Source: Legionella cherrii (GTDB lineage Bacteria; Pseudomonadota; Gammaproteobacteria; Legionellales; Legionellaceae). Taken from it: a stretch of DNA of 64,000 nt. Positions 1 through 9,558 of this stretch are shown here, piece by piece. A model generated the notes under the pieces. The model was not told the origin of the DNA. It searched no databases and saw only the letters and a list, made by a program, of their open reading frames with translations. The translations under genes were made by a program, and so were the position numbers. Location of the stretch: the NCBI RefSeq assembly GCF_900635815.1, contig NZ_LR134173.1:3318001-3382000 (forward strand), in the 5' to 3' direction. Within the stretch, counting starts at the first letter, position 1. The number at the start of each line of letters is the position of its first letter.

Positions 1-32
1 TTATAATTAGTGTTTGGGATAAATGGAGGAGT

Positions 33-132
33 CCCTCATCCGCCCTAGCGGGCACCTTCTCCCCTATGGGGAGAAAGGATTCAAAAACAGATTCCCCTCT
101 CCCAGCGATGGGAGAGGGGCCAGGGGTGAGGG
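33..132. repeat. Family A palindromic repeat, copy 1
   Basis: Two hairpin modules lie side by side. The first starts CCCTCATCCGCCCT and carries CTCCCC/GGGGAG arms. The second has the core CCCCTCTCCC, a 6-nt loop, GGGAGAGGGG, and ends in GGGGTGAGGG. The same two modules recur at 7630-7723 and 14357-14467, with a decayed copy near 37847. The element lies just beyond the stop of the GDSL lipase gene and could act as its terminator. No transposase is associated with it. Confidence 0.75.
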
Positions 133-137
133 TTAAG

Positions 138-1238
138 TTATGCCCATTGTCGGATTTTATTTTCCACTTCCAACGATAATGCTCGGTGAGCCATATCAGT
201 AGGATGAACTGAATCGGCAAAAAGATAATTGTTTGAAGTTTGCTGACATAAAATAGCCAATGGAGCAGTACAAACTGGATCTGTAACATTCTGAAATAAG
301 AAAGGTACACCACTTACGACTGTTGGCTCTCCTGCTTCCGCATTTAGGATTAGATTGTCCAAAGCCATATAAGTATCAAAATATAAAATCTTGACTTCAT
401 GACGCTTATAACGCTTCACAATAGCACCCAGCTTTTGATTTAACAGTGAATCAAACATATAGCTGAGATTTTTTATATTTCCAGGAAGCGATGGATCCCC
501 TATTGTTACAGCCAGTCGAGTGATAAATGGGGTAACACCGATGTTAGGCAAAGATAGGACTACAATTCTTTTTGCACCCCTTGCTGCAAGTGCTTCAACC
601 TGTTGGACAATCTGGGTTGTGGTCACGTCGATCAACTGCATAAACGCAATGGGATTAAGTTGTGACGAAATACCAAAAAGCATGTCATTTGCACCGGACC
701 AAATGAAGTACATTGCTTTAGGATCCAGTACTTTTGGTGCGGTAGATAAATAATTTTGAACTTGTCGTTGAACGGATGGAGCCCAATAAAAATTAATGCC
801 AGGTTCCGCTACAGTTCTAGCTCCCCCACATGCATAATTAAACCCATTAAGCGGCACAACTGGTGGTGCTGGAGGACGGGTTGGATCAACAAAGATAGGC
901 GTTGTATTGTTGGTCATCTTATCATCAAGTGATGGGAATAAAGTACCAGGGGGAAGAAGAGGAACACCCAAGATATCATGAGCAACATACTGAGACCAGG
1001 TATAGCCGTCAAAGGTTGTGAAGGTAGGTGCTTTATCAGGAATTCCATTTATAAGCGTAAATGTATTATTAAAGCCGCTATCCGTTAAACTATCACCAAA
1101 AAACACCATTTGGCTAATTTCATTAAATGGAACTGCCTGCGCGATATTGGACAAAGTACAGCATAACGAAAACATACCAACCAGCACCGTCAATTTTGTT
1201 TTGGCATGTAATATCATTTTTCTAATTTTGGCTAACAT
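138..1238 (-). CDS. Secreted GDSL-family lipase/phospholipase (PlaA/PlaC/PlaD-like)
   Basis: Probable exported SGNH/GDSL esterase acting on lipids or lysophospholipids. Residues 1 to about 35 form a signal peptide (basic start, hydrophobic core, AQA before VPF). Block I, FFGDSLTDSG, places the nucleophile at Ser50. Block III is SGANDM, near residue 183. Block V, DSVHPTD, gives Asp342 and His345, so the catalytic set is complete. At 366 aa it is in the range of Legionella GDSL phospholipases. The start has a good ribosome binding site (AAGGAGA about 8 nt upstream). It is the second gene of a pair with the upstream FadL-type gene, 22 nt away, which suggests release and uptake of fatty acids as a unit. 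Which Pla paralogue it is cannot be told from the sequence alone. Confidence 0.85.
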   Translation of the reverse strand: MLAKIRKMILHAKTKLTVLVGMFSLCCTLSNIAQAVPFNEISQMVFFGDSLTDSGFNNTFTLINGIPDKAPTFTTFDGYTWSQYVAHDILGVPLLPPGTLFPSLDDKMTNNTTPIFVDPTRPPAPPVVPLNGFNYACGGARTVAEPGINFYWAPSVQRQVQNYLSTAPKVLDPKAMYFIWSGANDMLFGISSQLNPIAFMQLIDVTTTQIVQQVEALAARGAKRIVVLSLPNIGVTPFITRLAVTIGDPSLPGNIKNLSYMFDSLLNQKLGAIVKRYKRHEVKILYFDTYMALDNLILNAEAGEPTVVSGVPFLFQNVTDPVCTAPLAILCQQTSNNYLFADSVHPTDMAHRALSLEVENKIRQWA

Positions 1239-1260
1239 TAAATTATCTCCTTATATGGCC

Positions 1261-2649
1261 TTAGCAACTGTAACGTAGTCCCAGTGATACGATATTATTG
1301 GTTCCTTTATAATCAGCGCTGACCTGATTAATTTCTAATGGTGCGACCAAGCCAGGAACACCTTCATTAACCTGAGTGATGTTCACAGATTGCTTGTGAA
1401 TAAAAATGTGCGAATAAGCTCCATCAATAGAGAAATGGTCATTTACCAAATAACTCAATCCAAAATTTAACCAATATTGATCGGAGTCAGGCATAAGTGG
1501 AGTACGGTTTTGAGAATCTATCGGCGACTGATCCCAGGCAAATCCGCCACGCAGCGTCAAAGCAGAGTTGTAACGATAATCAGCACCTAACGATCCGAAA
1601 AAGGTATTGTGCCATTTCATCGGAACAACATAAACGGTCTCAAAGGCATCTGGGGTTGAAACAACAATATCACCTAAATAATCCCAGAAGTTCACTTGTG
1701 CTGTTGCTTTAAGCGTCCACTCATTGATATCACGAGCAAGACCAATGATTAATACACCGGGAGTTCTCAGCGTATTGCTCACAGAGGTTTCAGTATTAAA
1801 CAAAAAAGTCGTTGCAGGCGAAGGAACAATATCACCAATAATCGTATATTGTTCGCCATGACCACTCAGTTTGGTAGAGATTTCTGAACGATAGCTCAAC
1901 CCGATACGAGTAAATTGGTCCATCTGATATAAGGCACCCACGGTATAGCCATAACCCCAGCCATCACTCTTCAAATGAGTTGGTTCTGTGGCTGCAATCA
2001 ACGCATCAATGGGAGGAACTCCAGTGTTAATTCCATCAAAGTGAGAAAAAATTGTTTTTAAATACTGAGCTTGAAAACCAGCGCCCACAGACAGTTTTTC
2101 ATTAAGTTGGTAAGACAGAGAAGGATTAATATCAACAGAATTAATCTCAGTCTTGACCGATGCATAGCGTAAAACGGAGTCTTCCGAATATTTGTTATAG
2201 AGGTAGAATGGTTCAACAACTGCTAAACCTAAGGTTAACTTATCGATAGGAGTTCGCCAACCAACATAACCTTGAGGAATAAACACCGCATTACTAATGT
2301 TATGTTCTGATGCATCTCCTTGTACGCCGCCAACAATGCTTGATGGTGGCGTGCCGGGCACATTAAATGTATGAGTAGCGGCTCCATCATACATACTAAT
2401 TTGAGGAATAAATTCGCTCGCTCCAACATATATCTGGTTTTGCTGTAATGTAGATAATGTTGCAGGGTTGTTAAATAATGCAGAAACATCATTATTAGCC
2501 GCAGCAGAACCGGCCATTGCCGAACCCTGCAAGCTAGGGCTAGTCTCATTTAACTGAAAGCCACCTGCAAATACGGGCAAGCCAACAAAAAATTGACCCA
2601 TTACAAGAGCAACCGCAAATTCCTTATTTAATAAACGTGAATTACTCAC
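1261..2649 (-). CDS. FadL/OMPP1-type outer-membrane fatty-acid transporter
   Basis: Predicted outer-membrane beta-barrel that takes up long-chain fatty acids or other hydrophobic compounds. A signal peptide ends near residue 28 (VFAGG). The mature N-terminus, GFQLNETSPS with a nearby NNPATL, matches the FadL hatch region, where a GFQLNE start and a YNPAGL-like motif are usual. The rest alternates as expected for barrel strands. Length (462 aa) is typical. The start is GTG, chosen because AAGGAG lies 6 nt upstream. It ends in Cys rather than the aromatic residue common at barrel C-termini. It is the first gene of a two-gene operon with the GDSL lipase. Confidence 0.85.
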   Translation of the reverse strand: MSNSRLLNKEFAVALVMGQFFVGLPVFAGGFQLNETSPSLQGSAMAGSAAANNDVSALFNNPATLSTLQQNQIYVGASEFIPQISMYDGAATHTFNVPGTPPSSIVGGVQGDASEHNISNAVFIPQGYVGWRTPIDKLTLGLAVVEPFYLYNKYSEDSVLRYASVKTEINSVDINPSLSYQLNEKLSVGAGFQAQYLKTIFSHFDGINTGVPPIDALIAATEPTHLKSDGWGYGYTVGALYQMDQFTRIGLSYRSEISTKLSGHGEQYTIIGDIVPSPATTFLFNTETSVSNTLRTPGVLIIGLARDINEWTLKATAQVNFWDYLGDIVVSTPDAFETVYVVPMKWHNTFFGSLGADYRYNSALTLRGGFAWDQSPIDSQNRTPLMPDSDQYWLNFGLSYLVNDHFSIDGAYSHIFIHKQSVNITQVNEGVPGLVAPLEINQVSADYKGTNNIVSLGLRYSC

Positions 2650-2915
2650 CTTAGACTCCTTTCTTCATTTCAGTGCGCTTCATTTTTAAAACTCAGCAAT
2701 TACCTTGTCAGATTTATGCGAAAAGTTCAAATTTATTTTTATTTTTCTTGCCCAAAATTAAATGCTTTCTATGATCTATTGCCAAAACGCTCCGCCTTGT
2801 CATTTCGATATAGAGAAGAATTTTTTGTGATAAGGGGCATCAATAACACTGGATTGCTGACTGTCTTTAGTCCGGTTACTATAGATAGAATGTAACAATC
2901 TAAAGGACTGGATTG

Positions 2916-4610
2916 ATGAGTGATTTTTTCCAAACTCCCCCCCGTTTGGGTAATCAATATGATGAAGATCGGGTTTTAAAAACATACCTAGAGTGGAAGC
3001 TTCCTTCCTCCATGCTGACCGAAATTCAACCTGAATTGCATCACCTCGGCCAACGAGTCATTGAAGATATCTATAAATTAGGACAAGAAGCGGAAGCATA
3101 TCCACCTCGACATATACCCTATGATCCATGGGGAAAGCGCATTGATCACATAGAGGTTTCTCAAGCATGGAAAGAACTCGACCGAATTTCGGCGGAAGAA
3201 AAATTAATTGCCCTAGGTTATGAGCGCCAACATGGCGCTTTATCGCGTATACATCAATTTGCCAAATTGTATTTATTTCATCCTTCATCAGCAATTTATA
3301 CATGTCCTCTCGCTATGACCGATGGCGCTGCGCGGGCATTGGAACTGTATGCTGATGAATCTTTAAAAAAACACGCGCTTTCCCATTTAATTTCTGCAGA
3401 TCCGAACTACTTCTGGACTTCCGGTCAATGGATGACTGAACGTACAGGCGGCTCTGATGTCAGTGGCACATCAACCATTGCCAGACCAGATGGCAACCAG
3501 TTTCGTCTTAGCGGGGTCAAATGGTTTACTTCTGCCACCACCTCCCAAATCGCCATGACCCTTGCCCGTATTGAGGGCGATCCTGAAGGAAGTAAAGGTT
3601 TAAGTTTGTTTTACGTGGAGCTTAGGGATCAAATGGGTAGACTGAATGGAATTCGTATCAATCGCTTAAAAGACAAGTTAGGTACTCGTGCCCTACCTAC
3701 TGCAGAATTAACTCTGGAAAATGCGCCTGCCTTACTGGTTGGTACAGCGGGTGATGGAGTTAAAAAAATTTCATCCTTATTTAATATTACACGCATTTAC
3801 AATGCCTGTTGTGCTGTTGGTTATATGAGACGCGCTATCGCACTGGCCCGTGATTATGCAACAAAACGTGTCGCATTTGGCCACACCTTGTCAAACCATG
3901 TGCTCCATCTAGAAACATTGGCGAATATGCAAATAGAATTTACTGCATCGTTCCATCTGGTTTTTCATGCCATTGAACTATTGGGAAAAGACGAGTTAGG
4001 TCAAGCAACAAAGGCCGAACAGGCTGTGTTGAGGCTTTTGACCCCTCTTGCAAAACTTTATACAGCAAAACAGGCAATCGCCCTGACAAGCGAAGCCTTG
4101 GAAGCTTTTGGTGGAGCAGGTTATATCGAAGATACTGGTCTACCTCAATTACTAAGAAATGCGCAAGTACTCTCTATCTGGGAAGGAACAACAAATATTC
4201 TAAGTCTTGATGCCTTGCGAGCAATACATAAAGAGAATGCAGCAGAATTTTTTCTTGACGACATGCAACAACGACTGAGTCATATCCATCACAAGGAGCT
4301 CATACAATCTAAAGTGAAAACTCAGAACACCACACAAAAAATAAAAAACTACATTGATTCTATGCCTAAGATGAGTATTGAGGAACAACAAACTGGTGCA
4401 CGACAACTTGCGTATGCATTAACACAAACTTATGCAGCCAGCCTATTGTTGGAACATGCTCAATGGTCTTTGCAAAACAATAAGGATACTTTACCTGCAA
4501 TTACAGCGATTCGCTGGTGTGAAAAAAATCTATCTGAACTGATTTCATTTTCGCAAAACTACAACAAAGAATCACAATTACTGGCTATGGATTACAATGA
4601 GTTCCACTAG
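2916..4610 (+). CDS. Acyl-CoA dehydrogenase, AidB-like
   Basis: FAD-dependent acyl-CoA dehydrogenase-fold protein. MTERTGGSDVSGT is the flavin-binding strand motif of the family (AidB has MTEKQGGSDV). RLKDKLGTRALPTAE and the C-terminal SIWEGTTNILSLD also follow AidB and ACAD11-like proteins. At 564 aa it has the extended C-terminal region of that group. The ATG at 2916 is preferred over a TTG one codon earlier because AAAGGA sits about 8 nt upstream. The substrate is unknown. AidB itself is linked to the alkylation response, but fatty-acyl oxidation is equally possible here, since a FadL-type gene is transcribed divergently next door. Confidence 0.85.
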   Translation: MSDFFQTPPRLGNQYDEDRVLKTYLEWKLPSSMLTEIQPELHHLGQRVIEDIYKLGQEAEAYPPRHIPYDPWGKRIDHIEVSQAWKELDRISAEEKLIALGYERQHGALSRIHQFAKLYLFHPSSAIYTCPLAMTDGAARALELYADESLKKHALSHLISADPNYFWTSGQWMTERTGGSDVSGTSTIARPDGNQFRLSGVKWFTSATTSQIAMTLARIEGDPEGSKGLSLFYVELRDQMGRLNGIRINRLKDKLGTRALPTAELTLENAPALLVGTAGDGVKKISSLFNITRIYNACCAVGYMRRAIALARDYATKRVAFGHTLSNHVLHLETLANMQIEFTASFHLVFHAIELLGKDELGQATKAEQAVLRLLTPLAKLYTAKQAIALTSEALEAFGGAGYIEDTGLPQLLRNAQVLSIWEGTTNILSLDALRAIHKENAAEFFLDDMQQRLSHIHHKELIQSKVKTQNTTQKIKNYIDSMPKMSIEEQQTGARQLAYALTQTYAASLLLEHAQWSLQNNKDTLPAITAIRWCEKNLSELISFSQNYNKESQLLAMDYNEFH

Positions 4611-4672
4611 AACACTTGCTCTTTTGGTTCTGACTGTATTTTCAGATAATTCAATACAAGGAGTTATAAAAT

Positions 4673-5131
4673 ATGAACCTTTTACATTCGCGCATTTTCC
4701 CTTTTTTCTTTTTATTTTTTTTATTACCCTTTTCTGCAAAAGCTGCGACAGATAGTTCAATCAGCCTGGTTGGGGATCAAGGCTATGACCTTGTCTCCTA
4801 TCAACAAAAAAATGGGCCTGTACGAGGAAGTGGAAATCATGTCGTCATGTATCATGGTATTGCTTACATTTTTGCAACCCAGGAAAATAAAAAAGCATTT
4901 GCAGCAAATCCTGAAAAATATTTACCTGCCTATGGTGGTTATTGTGCTTATGGAGTTGCCTCGGGACATAAAGTAATCAGCGATCCTTTAGCATGGAAAA
5001 TTGTTGAGGGGAAACTCTATCTTAATCTGAATAAGCAAATTCAGGCTATTTGGGTAAAAGATATTCCTGGCAACATTAAAAAAGCAGATGAACAATGGTC
5101 TCAAATAAAAGATAAAGACGCTTCCATTTAA
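4673..5131 (+). CDS. Exported YHS-domain protein
   Basis: Small periplasmic protein of 152 aa. Residues 1 to about 25 form a strongly hydrophobic signal peptide ending in AKA. The rest is a YHS domain: GYDLVSY, then YHGIAYIFAT, then FAANPEKYLPAYGGYCAYG. YHS domains are thought to bind metal or assist metal enzymes, and the Cys in GGYCAYG is the conserved one. The exact role is unknown. Its own ribosome binding site (AAGGAG) precedes it and a clear terminator follows, so it is probably a single-gene unit. Confidence 0.8.
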   Translation: MNLLHSRIFPFFFLFFLLPFSAKAATDSSISLVGDQGYDLVSYQQKNGPVRGSGNHVVMYHGIAYIFATQENKKAFAANPEKYLPAYGGYCAYGVASGHKVISDPLAWKIVEGKLYLNLNKQIQAIWVKDIPGNIKKADEQWSQIKDKDASI

Positions 5132-5169
5132 ATCAGTAACAACTGTTTTTTTAGAATGAAATGATGAGA

Positions 5170-5196
5170 AAAGCACAGCCTTAGCTGTGCTTTTTT
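5170..5196 (+). terminator. Rho-independent terminator after YHS gene
   Basis: AAGCACAG, loop CCTTAG, CTGTGCTT, followed directly by a T run. It lies 40 nt after the YHS gene stop and before the chitinase gene. Confidence 0.85.
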
Positions 5197-5282
5197 ATTA
5201 CCAAAAAATTCTTGCATTAAATCTTAAAGCTCTTTATTGTTTAAACCCCAAATCACTAATTTTATGAAAATTAAGGGAATTT

Positions 5283-7616
5283 ATGAAAAAAATAGGACTA
5301 TTAGTTGGTTTCTTGTTTTTCTTAAATGATGGTTTTGCCAAAACGCCCATTATTGCCCCACAACCCACTTCTTGTATTACAGGCAGCTTCAGCTCAACTG
5401 GTACAAGTAGCTGGCAAACCGTTTCATTGAAAATAACCAACAATTGCAATCAAACTGTAGACTTTCAAAACTCGACCATAACTTTTTCTAATGGCAGTAA
5501 TTTGAATACCTCTTTTTGGGGAAATTTTTCGCCATTATCTTATCCAGTCAATACGTTGCAAATCACGTCACAACCTCAAAGCGGCACCTATTTATCCTCG
5601 CTCTCATTACAATTTCCCACCTATCAAGGAGCCAACAGTAAACTTCCCAAAGGAAGTTCTTTTACCATTATTTACGGGGAACCAACCGCAGATTATATAG
5701 CCAATAGCGTCTCTGTTTATTTAAATTCTCCAGTATCTACTGGCACTATCAATTTAATTAACGCTACAGCAAAACCTGCTAATGTAACACAAACTTATGC
5801 ACTGGTTAATTTAACTTTAAACGGTCAAACAGTGAGTGCACAGGTGCCTTGGTCAGGACAACAACAGATATCTGGCCTTGCTGCGGGAACTTATACCGTT
5901 TCGCCTACTAATATAACGGATAGTAATGGAGTCGTGTATCAAGGAGTAGCAAATCCTGCAAGCTTAACCGTTTCAGCAGGCACTAATGTTTCTTCTACAA
6001 TTAACTATGCTGCAATGCAAACAACAGGAAACATCAACATCAATTTAGCTGCATTGCCTTCTCAATTATCGGGTTATACAGGCAATCCAACCGTAACCTT
6101 AACCCGCATGGACACTCAAAGTTCAACCAATGCTCAAGTGAGTTGGAGCACAATTAACGTAATCAGCCAGTTATCCAACGGGGTCAGCTATGCATTCTCT
6201 ACTCCAGTAATTACCTATAATGGATACAACTGTACTCCGACCTTTACACCGACATCAGCTGTTGCTGCAGTGACTGCTCCCACAGTACAACTCAGTTATA
6301 ATTGCGTTCAAGTAGCCCAAGACAGTATTCCCGTTACCATAACAGGAGCACCTGCGGCTCTTTCCTCCATTAATGTAACCTTTACTCCGAGCGGCAATGG
6401 CACACCAGTTAATGAAACCATTTCATTAAGCAACGGAACTGGAACAGCTCATGTGAGCCTGACGGATGGAATGGTTTACACGGTAAGCGCAACATCAGTA
6501 AATGGTTATGCGGTAACTTATGCTCCCCAACCTTTAACTGCATCATCCTCTGCTACTGAAACCATTACTTATACTCAAAACACAACTACCGGAGGCAGAA
6601 TTATAGGTTACTTGCCTGGTTGGGAGACTCCACCATCTGCTACTGCTTTGGCAAATGCGGGTTATACTCACATCCTCGTAGCATTTGGAGTCTTTAGTAC
6701 CACCAATCCTGGCCAAATCACTTCTGCATTCGATACCGTCTCAGCAAGTTACATTCAGTCATTGCACAATGCGGGCATTAAAGTGTTACTGTCCTTAGGT
6801 GGAGCATCATCCAGTATTGCGAATACTACGGTAGATTTTCATCAAGTATTATCAGCAGCCTCTTCACCTGCAGCATTTGAACAAACTTTTATTAGTTCCT
6901 TAGAAAACCTACTCACTCAGTATAATTTTGATGGATTTGATTTTGATATTGAAAGTGGATTAAATGCGAGTGGAACTTTTAGCAATCCTACCGGTGATAT
7001 CGCTGTTCTAGCGAATATTATCAATACAATGCATGCGAATCATCCTAATTTGCTTCTTACTTTAGTACCACAAACTGCGAATATCGCCGCTACCTCAGGT
7101 TTTGATGCAACGTGGGGTAATTATGCTTCTTTGGTGATGCAAACCCATCAATCTTTAGCATGGGTCGGTATTCAAATGTATAATGCCGGCTGTACGTATG
7201 GCATTGACCTGATTTGTTATGATCCGAACAATACAAGCAGTCCAAATGCTTCAGTAGCTATGGCCACCGATTTACTTGAAAATTGGCCTGCGGTCACCAG
7301 TTCTGGACAGCAAACTGGGTTCCAACCTTACATTAGTTATCTAACCCCTTCTCAAGTGGTATTAGGCTATCCTGCACCTAATGCATCAGGACAAAGCGAT
7401 GGCTCACCTGCAGCAGTTATTGGTACAATCAAACGAGCCATACAATGTTTACGTACTGGAGTTGCCGGCGCATCCAGTTGTGATACCTACATTCCACCAC
7501 GGACTTATCCAGGATTTGGAGGGGTGTTTGACTGGGAAGTTATTCATGACGAAAGCAACAATTATCACTTTGCCACCAGTTTGGTAAACTGTGTAATTAA
7601 TGGGAATTGTAATTAA
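5283..7616 (+). CDS. chiA: Secreted multidomain chitinase, GH18 (ChiA-type)
   Basis: Predicted chitin hydrolase exported by Sec, and in Legionella the ChiA homologue is a type II secretion substrate. The signal peptide is cleaved after about Ala19. Residues 25-135 resemble a carbohydrate-binding module (two Cys, many Ser/Thr/Asn and aromatic residues). About 150-435 form three immunoglobulin/fibronectin-like repeats. The GH18 barrel starts near residue 439 (IIGYLPGW) and contains FDGFDFDIE, with the proton donor Glu557. The C-terminal region holds several Cys residues. Total length, 777 aa, is close to that of L. pneumophila ChiA. The start follows AAGGGAA. It stands alone, with a terminator upstream and a family A repeat downstream. 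Confidence 0.88.
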   Translation: MKKIGLLVGFLFFLNDGFAKTPIIAPQPTSCITGSFSSTGTSSWQTVSLKITNNCNQTVDFQNSTITFSNGSNLNTSFWGNFSPLSYPVNTLQITSQPQSGTYLSSLSLQFPTYQGANSKLPKGSSFTIIYGEPTADYIANSVSVYLNSPVSTGTINLINATAKPANVTQTYALVNLTLNGQTVSAQVPWSGQQQISGLAAGTYTVSPTNITDSNGVVYQGVANPASLTVSAGTNVSSTINYAAMQTTGNININLAALPSQLSGYTGNPTVTLTRMDTQSSTNAQVSWSTINVISQLSNGVSYAFSTPVITYNGYNCTPTFTPTSAVAAVTAPTVQLSYNCVQVAQDSIPVTITGAPAALSSINVTFTPSGNGTPVNETISLSNGTGTAHVSLTDGMVYTVSATSVNGYAVTYAPQPLTASSSATETITYTQNTTTGGRIIGYLPGWETPPSATALANAGYTHILVAFGVFSTTNPGQITSAFDTVSASYIQSLHNAGIKVLLSLGGASSSIANTTVDFHQVLSAASSPAAFEQTFISSLENLLTQYNFDGFDFDIESGLNASGTFSNPTGDIAVLANIINTMHANHPNLLLTLVPQTANIAATSGFDATWGNYASLVMQTHQSLAWVGIQMYNAGCTYGIDLICYDPNNTSSPNASVAMATDLLENWPAVTSSGQQTGFQPYISYLTPSQVVLGYPAPNASGQSDGSPAAVIGTIKRAIQCLRTGVAGASSCDTYIPPRTYPGFGGVFDWEVIHDESNNYHFATSLVNCVINGNCN

Positions 7617-7629
7617 ATTAAATGTAACA

Positions 7630-7723
7630 TCTCCCTTATAGTGAGATGGTGCCCGTAAGGGCGGATGAGGGTAACTGACTAAAACCCTCACCCCTACCCC
7701 TCTCCCATTCGTGGGAAAGGGGA
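7630..7723. repeat. Family A palindromic repeat, copy 2
   Basis: Same two modules as at 33-132 but in the opposite order. GTGCCCGTAAGGGCGGATGAGGG comes first in part, then CCCTCACCCC and the CCCCTCTCCC/GGGAAAGGGG hairpin followed by a T-rich run. It separates chiA from the hydrogenase locus and could act as a terminator for chiA. Confidence 0.75.
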
Positions 7724-7762
7724 TTTTTTTTATTTCGAAGTAGCAAAACTAGAGAATACACC

Positions 7763-8443
7763 ATGGAAAATACCGGATTATTTTTAATCGCAATGGCCTT
7801 TTTGCTAGGTATCCGCCATGGTTTTGATTTGGATCATCTGGCAACCATAGATTCCGTCGCACGAATAGTCAGTGGACGTCGAACTCTAGCAAAACTTGTA
7901 GGATTTTTATTTTCCCTCGGACATGGTTTAGTAGTCATTTTAATCAGCTTAATTATTGGCAATGGGGTTAAGCCAGTACTCGTTCCCCAATGGCTCGATG
8001 GGCTTGGCAATGGTATATCCATTACATTTTTATTGATTTTTGGATTACTCAATTTTTGGAATATTTTCCGAGATCCAGCCCAATCTCCTTTTCCAACCAG
8101 TTTCAAAAACTATTTCTCAAAAAAATTAATCCGCGGTCAGGCTAACCCTTTTATTATCGTATTGATTGGCGCCCTCTTTGCCCTGTCCTTTGATACAGTA
8201 AGCCAAGTGGTCTTATTTTCCCTTTCTGCTCGGGCGATGGCAGGATGGCTATTCTCAGGGATGCTTGGCCTCATTTTTATGTTTGGGATGATGGTTTCAG
8301 ACGGATTAAATGGATTACTTGTTTCAACTTTAATCCAACGTGCCGATTCAGTATCTCTTATATTTTCCCGGCTGGCCGGCTTTATGATTGCATCATTTAG
8401 TCTGATTATTGGTATGATTAATTTTATCAAAATGTATAATTAG
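7763..8443 (+). CDS. Nickel/cobalt transporter, NiCoT-like (HoxN/HupN/NixA family)
   Basis: Probable inner-membrane importer of Ni2+ for the hydrogenase. The first membrane segment contains RHGFDLDHLATID, a variant of the NiCoT signature HAxDADHI that binds the metal. About six hydrophobic segments can be seen, including a conserved-looking FALSFDTVSQ segment. At 226 aa it is shorter than typical NiCoT proteins (about 330-350 aa), so it belongs to a compact branch. It starts the hydrogenase gene run, 9 nt before hypA. The assignment rests on the signature and on this neighbourhood. Confidence 0.78.
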   Translation: MENTGLFLIAMAFLLGIRHGFDLDHLATIDSVARIVSGRRTLAKLVGFLFSLGHGLVVILISLIIGNGVKPVLVPQWLDGLGNGISITFLLIFGLLNFWNIFRDPAQSPFPTSFKNYFSKKLIRGQANPFIIVLIGALFALSFDTVSQVVLFSLSARAMAGWLFSGMLGLIFMFGMMVSDGLNGLLVSTLIQRADSVSLIFSRLAGFMIASFSLIIGMINFIKMYN

Positions 8444-8452
8444 AGTCGTTTG

Positions 8453-8794
8453 ATGCATGAATTATGGGTATGTAAAAGTATTCTCGAGATTATTAAGCAG
8501 AAAGCAGCTGCAACACAGTGTACTCGTGTAAAAAAAATCATTTTAGAGATTGGCCAGCTTGCAGCAATTGAGAAAGACGCCCTGACTTTTGGTTTCAAAG
8601 TGATTACAGAAGGAACCATCGCGGAGAATGCAGAACTTTACATCATCGATATTCCAGGTGAAGGACTTTGCGAATCGTGCCAAAACCGAAGCCCTTTACA
8701 GCAATATTACGATGCATGCCAGGTCTGTGGAGGTCATCAATTAAAGGTCATTCAAGGTGAAGAATTACAAATTAAATCAATGGTGGTTGAATAA
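8453..8794 (+). CDS. hypA: Hydrogenase nickel chaperone HypA
   Basis: Delivers Ni to the hydrogenase large-subunit precursor together with HypB. The protein starts MHELW; the N-terminal Met-His-Glu binds nickel, and this fixes the start at the ATG at 8453 rather than the TTG one codon earlier. The zinc site is formed by CESC (about residues 73-76) and CQVC (about 90-93). Length (113 aa) is normal. It is followed 2 nt later by hypB. Confidence 0.93.
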   Translation: MHELWVCKSILEIIKQKAAATQCTRVKKIILEIGQLAAIEKDALTFGFKVITEGTIAENAELYIIDIPGEGLCESCQNRSPLQQYYDACQVCGGHQLKVIQGEELQIKSMVVE

Positions 8795-8796
8795 AA

Positions 8797-9558
8797 ATGT
8801 GTGGAATATGCGGTTGTACTGAAGAACATAATGAAATGGAGCATCATGAACATCATCATGAGTCGATGCATCACAGCCATGATGAACATCTAATCCAGGT
8901 GGAGCAAAATATTTTAGCCAAGAACCAACAATTTGCTCGCGCCAATAAAAATTTTTTAACCGGTAAAACTATTTTGGCCTTGAATATCATGTCAAGCCCA
9001 GGTTCTGGTAAAACAACCCTTTTAGCAAAAACCATTCTGGATTTAAAAAATGAAGTGGAAATTGCCGTTGTGGTTGGCGATCAACAAACAAATCATGATG
9101 CAGAATTAATTAAAGCCAGTGGGGGTAATGCCTTACAAATCAATACAGGAAAAGTGTGTCATTTGGATGCGCATATGGTGGGGCATGCCTTAGAAGATCT
9201 CCCTTTAAAAGAAAATTCACTCTTGTTTATTGAAAATATAGGCAATCTTGTTTGTCCTGCTTTATTCGACTTAGGAGAACAATTTAAAGTGGTTATTCTT
9301 TCAGTGACCGAAGGGGACAATAAACCACTAAAATATCCCGATATGTTCCGTTGTGCGGACTTAATGCTCATCACCAAAATGGACCTACTGCCTTATGTGA
9401 ATTTTGATCTGGACCAATGTATTGAATACGCACGTCGAATTAAGCCCTCCATTGAGACACTGACCCTCTCAACGGTGAATGGCAATGGTTTAGAAGCTTG
9501 GTACGAATGGCTCAGGAAAAAACAAATGGACACCCGTGTGAATCAATGGACCGTTTAA
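8797..9558 (+). CDS. hypB: Hydrogenase nickel-insertion GTPase HypB
   Basis: GTP-dependent Ni insertion partner of HypA. The N-terminus MCGICGC is a CxxCGC-type high-affinity nickel site, followed by a His-rich stretch (residues 11-31, about ten His) for Ni storage. The P-loop SSPGSGKTTLL is at residues 66-76, and the specificity motif TKMDLL and switch residues are present. Length (253 aa) is normal. The 3' end overlaps hypF by 13 nt, indicating translational coupling. Confidence 0.95.
   Translation: MCGICGCTEEHNEMEHHEHHHESMHHSHDEHLIQVEQNILAKNQQFARANKNFLTGKTILALNIMSSPGSGKTTLLAKTILDLKNEVEIAVVVGDQQTNHDAELIKASGGNALQINTGKVCHLDAHMVGHALEDLPLKENSLLFIENIGNLVCPALFDLGEQFKVVILSVTEGDNKPLKYPDMFRCADLMLITKMDLLPYVNFDLDQCIEYARRIKPSIETLTLSTVNGNGLEAWYEWLRKKQMDTRVNQWTV

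Noticed and set aside
2769..2985. Short minus-strand reading frames overlapping the acyl-CoA dehydrogenase start
   Set aside because: They overlap a well-supported gene and have no start signal or family match.
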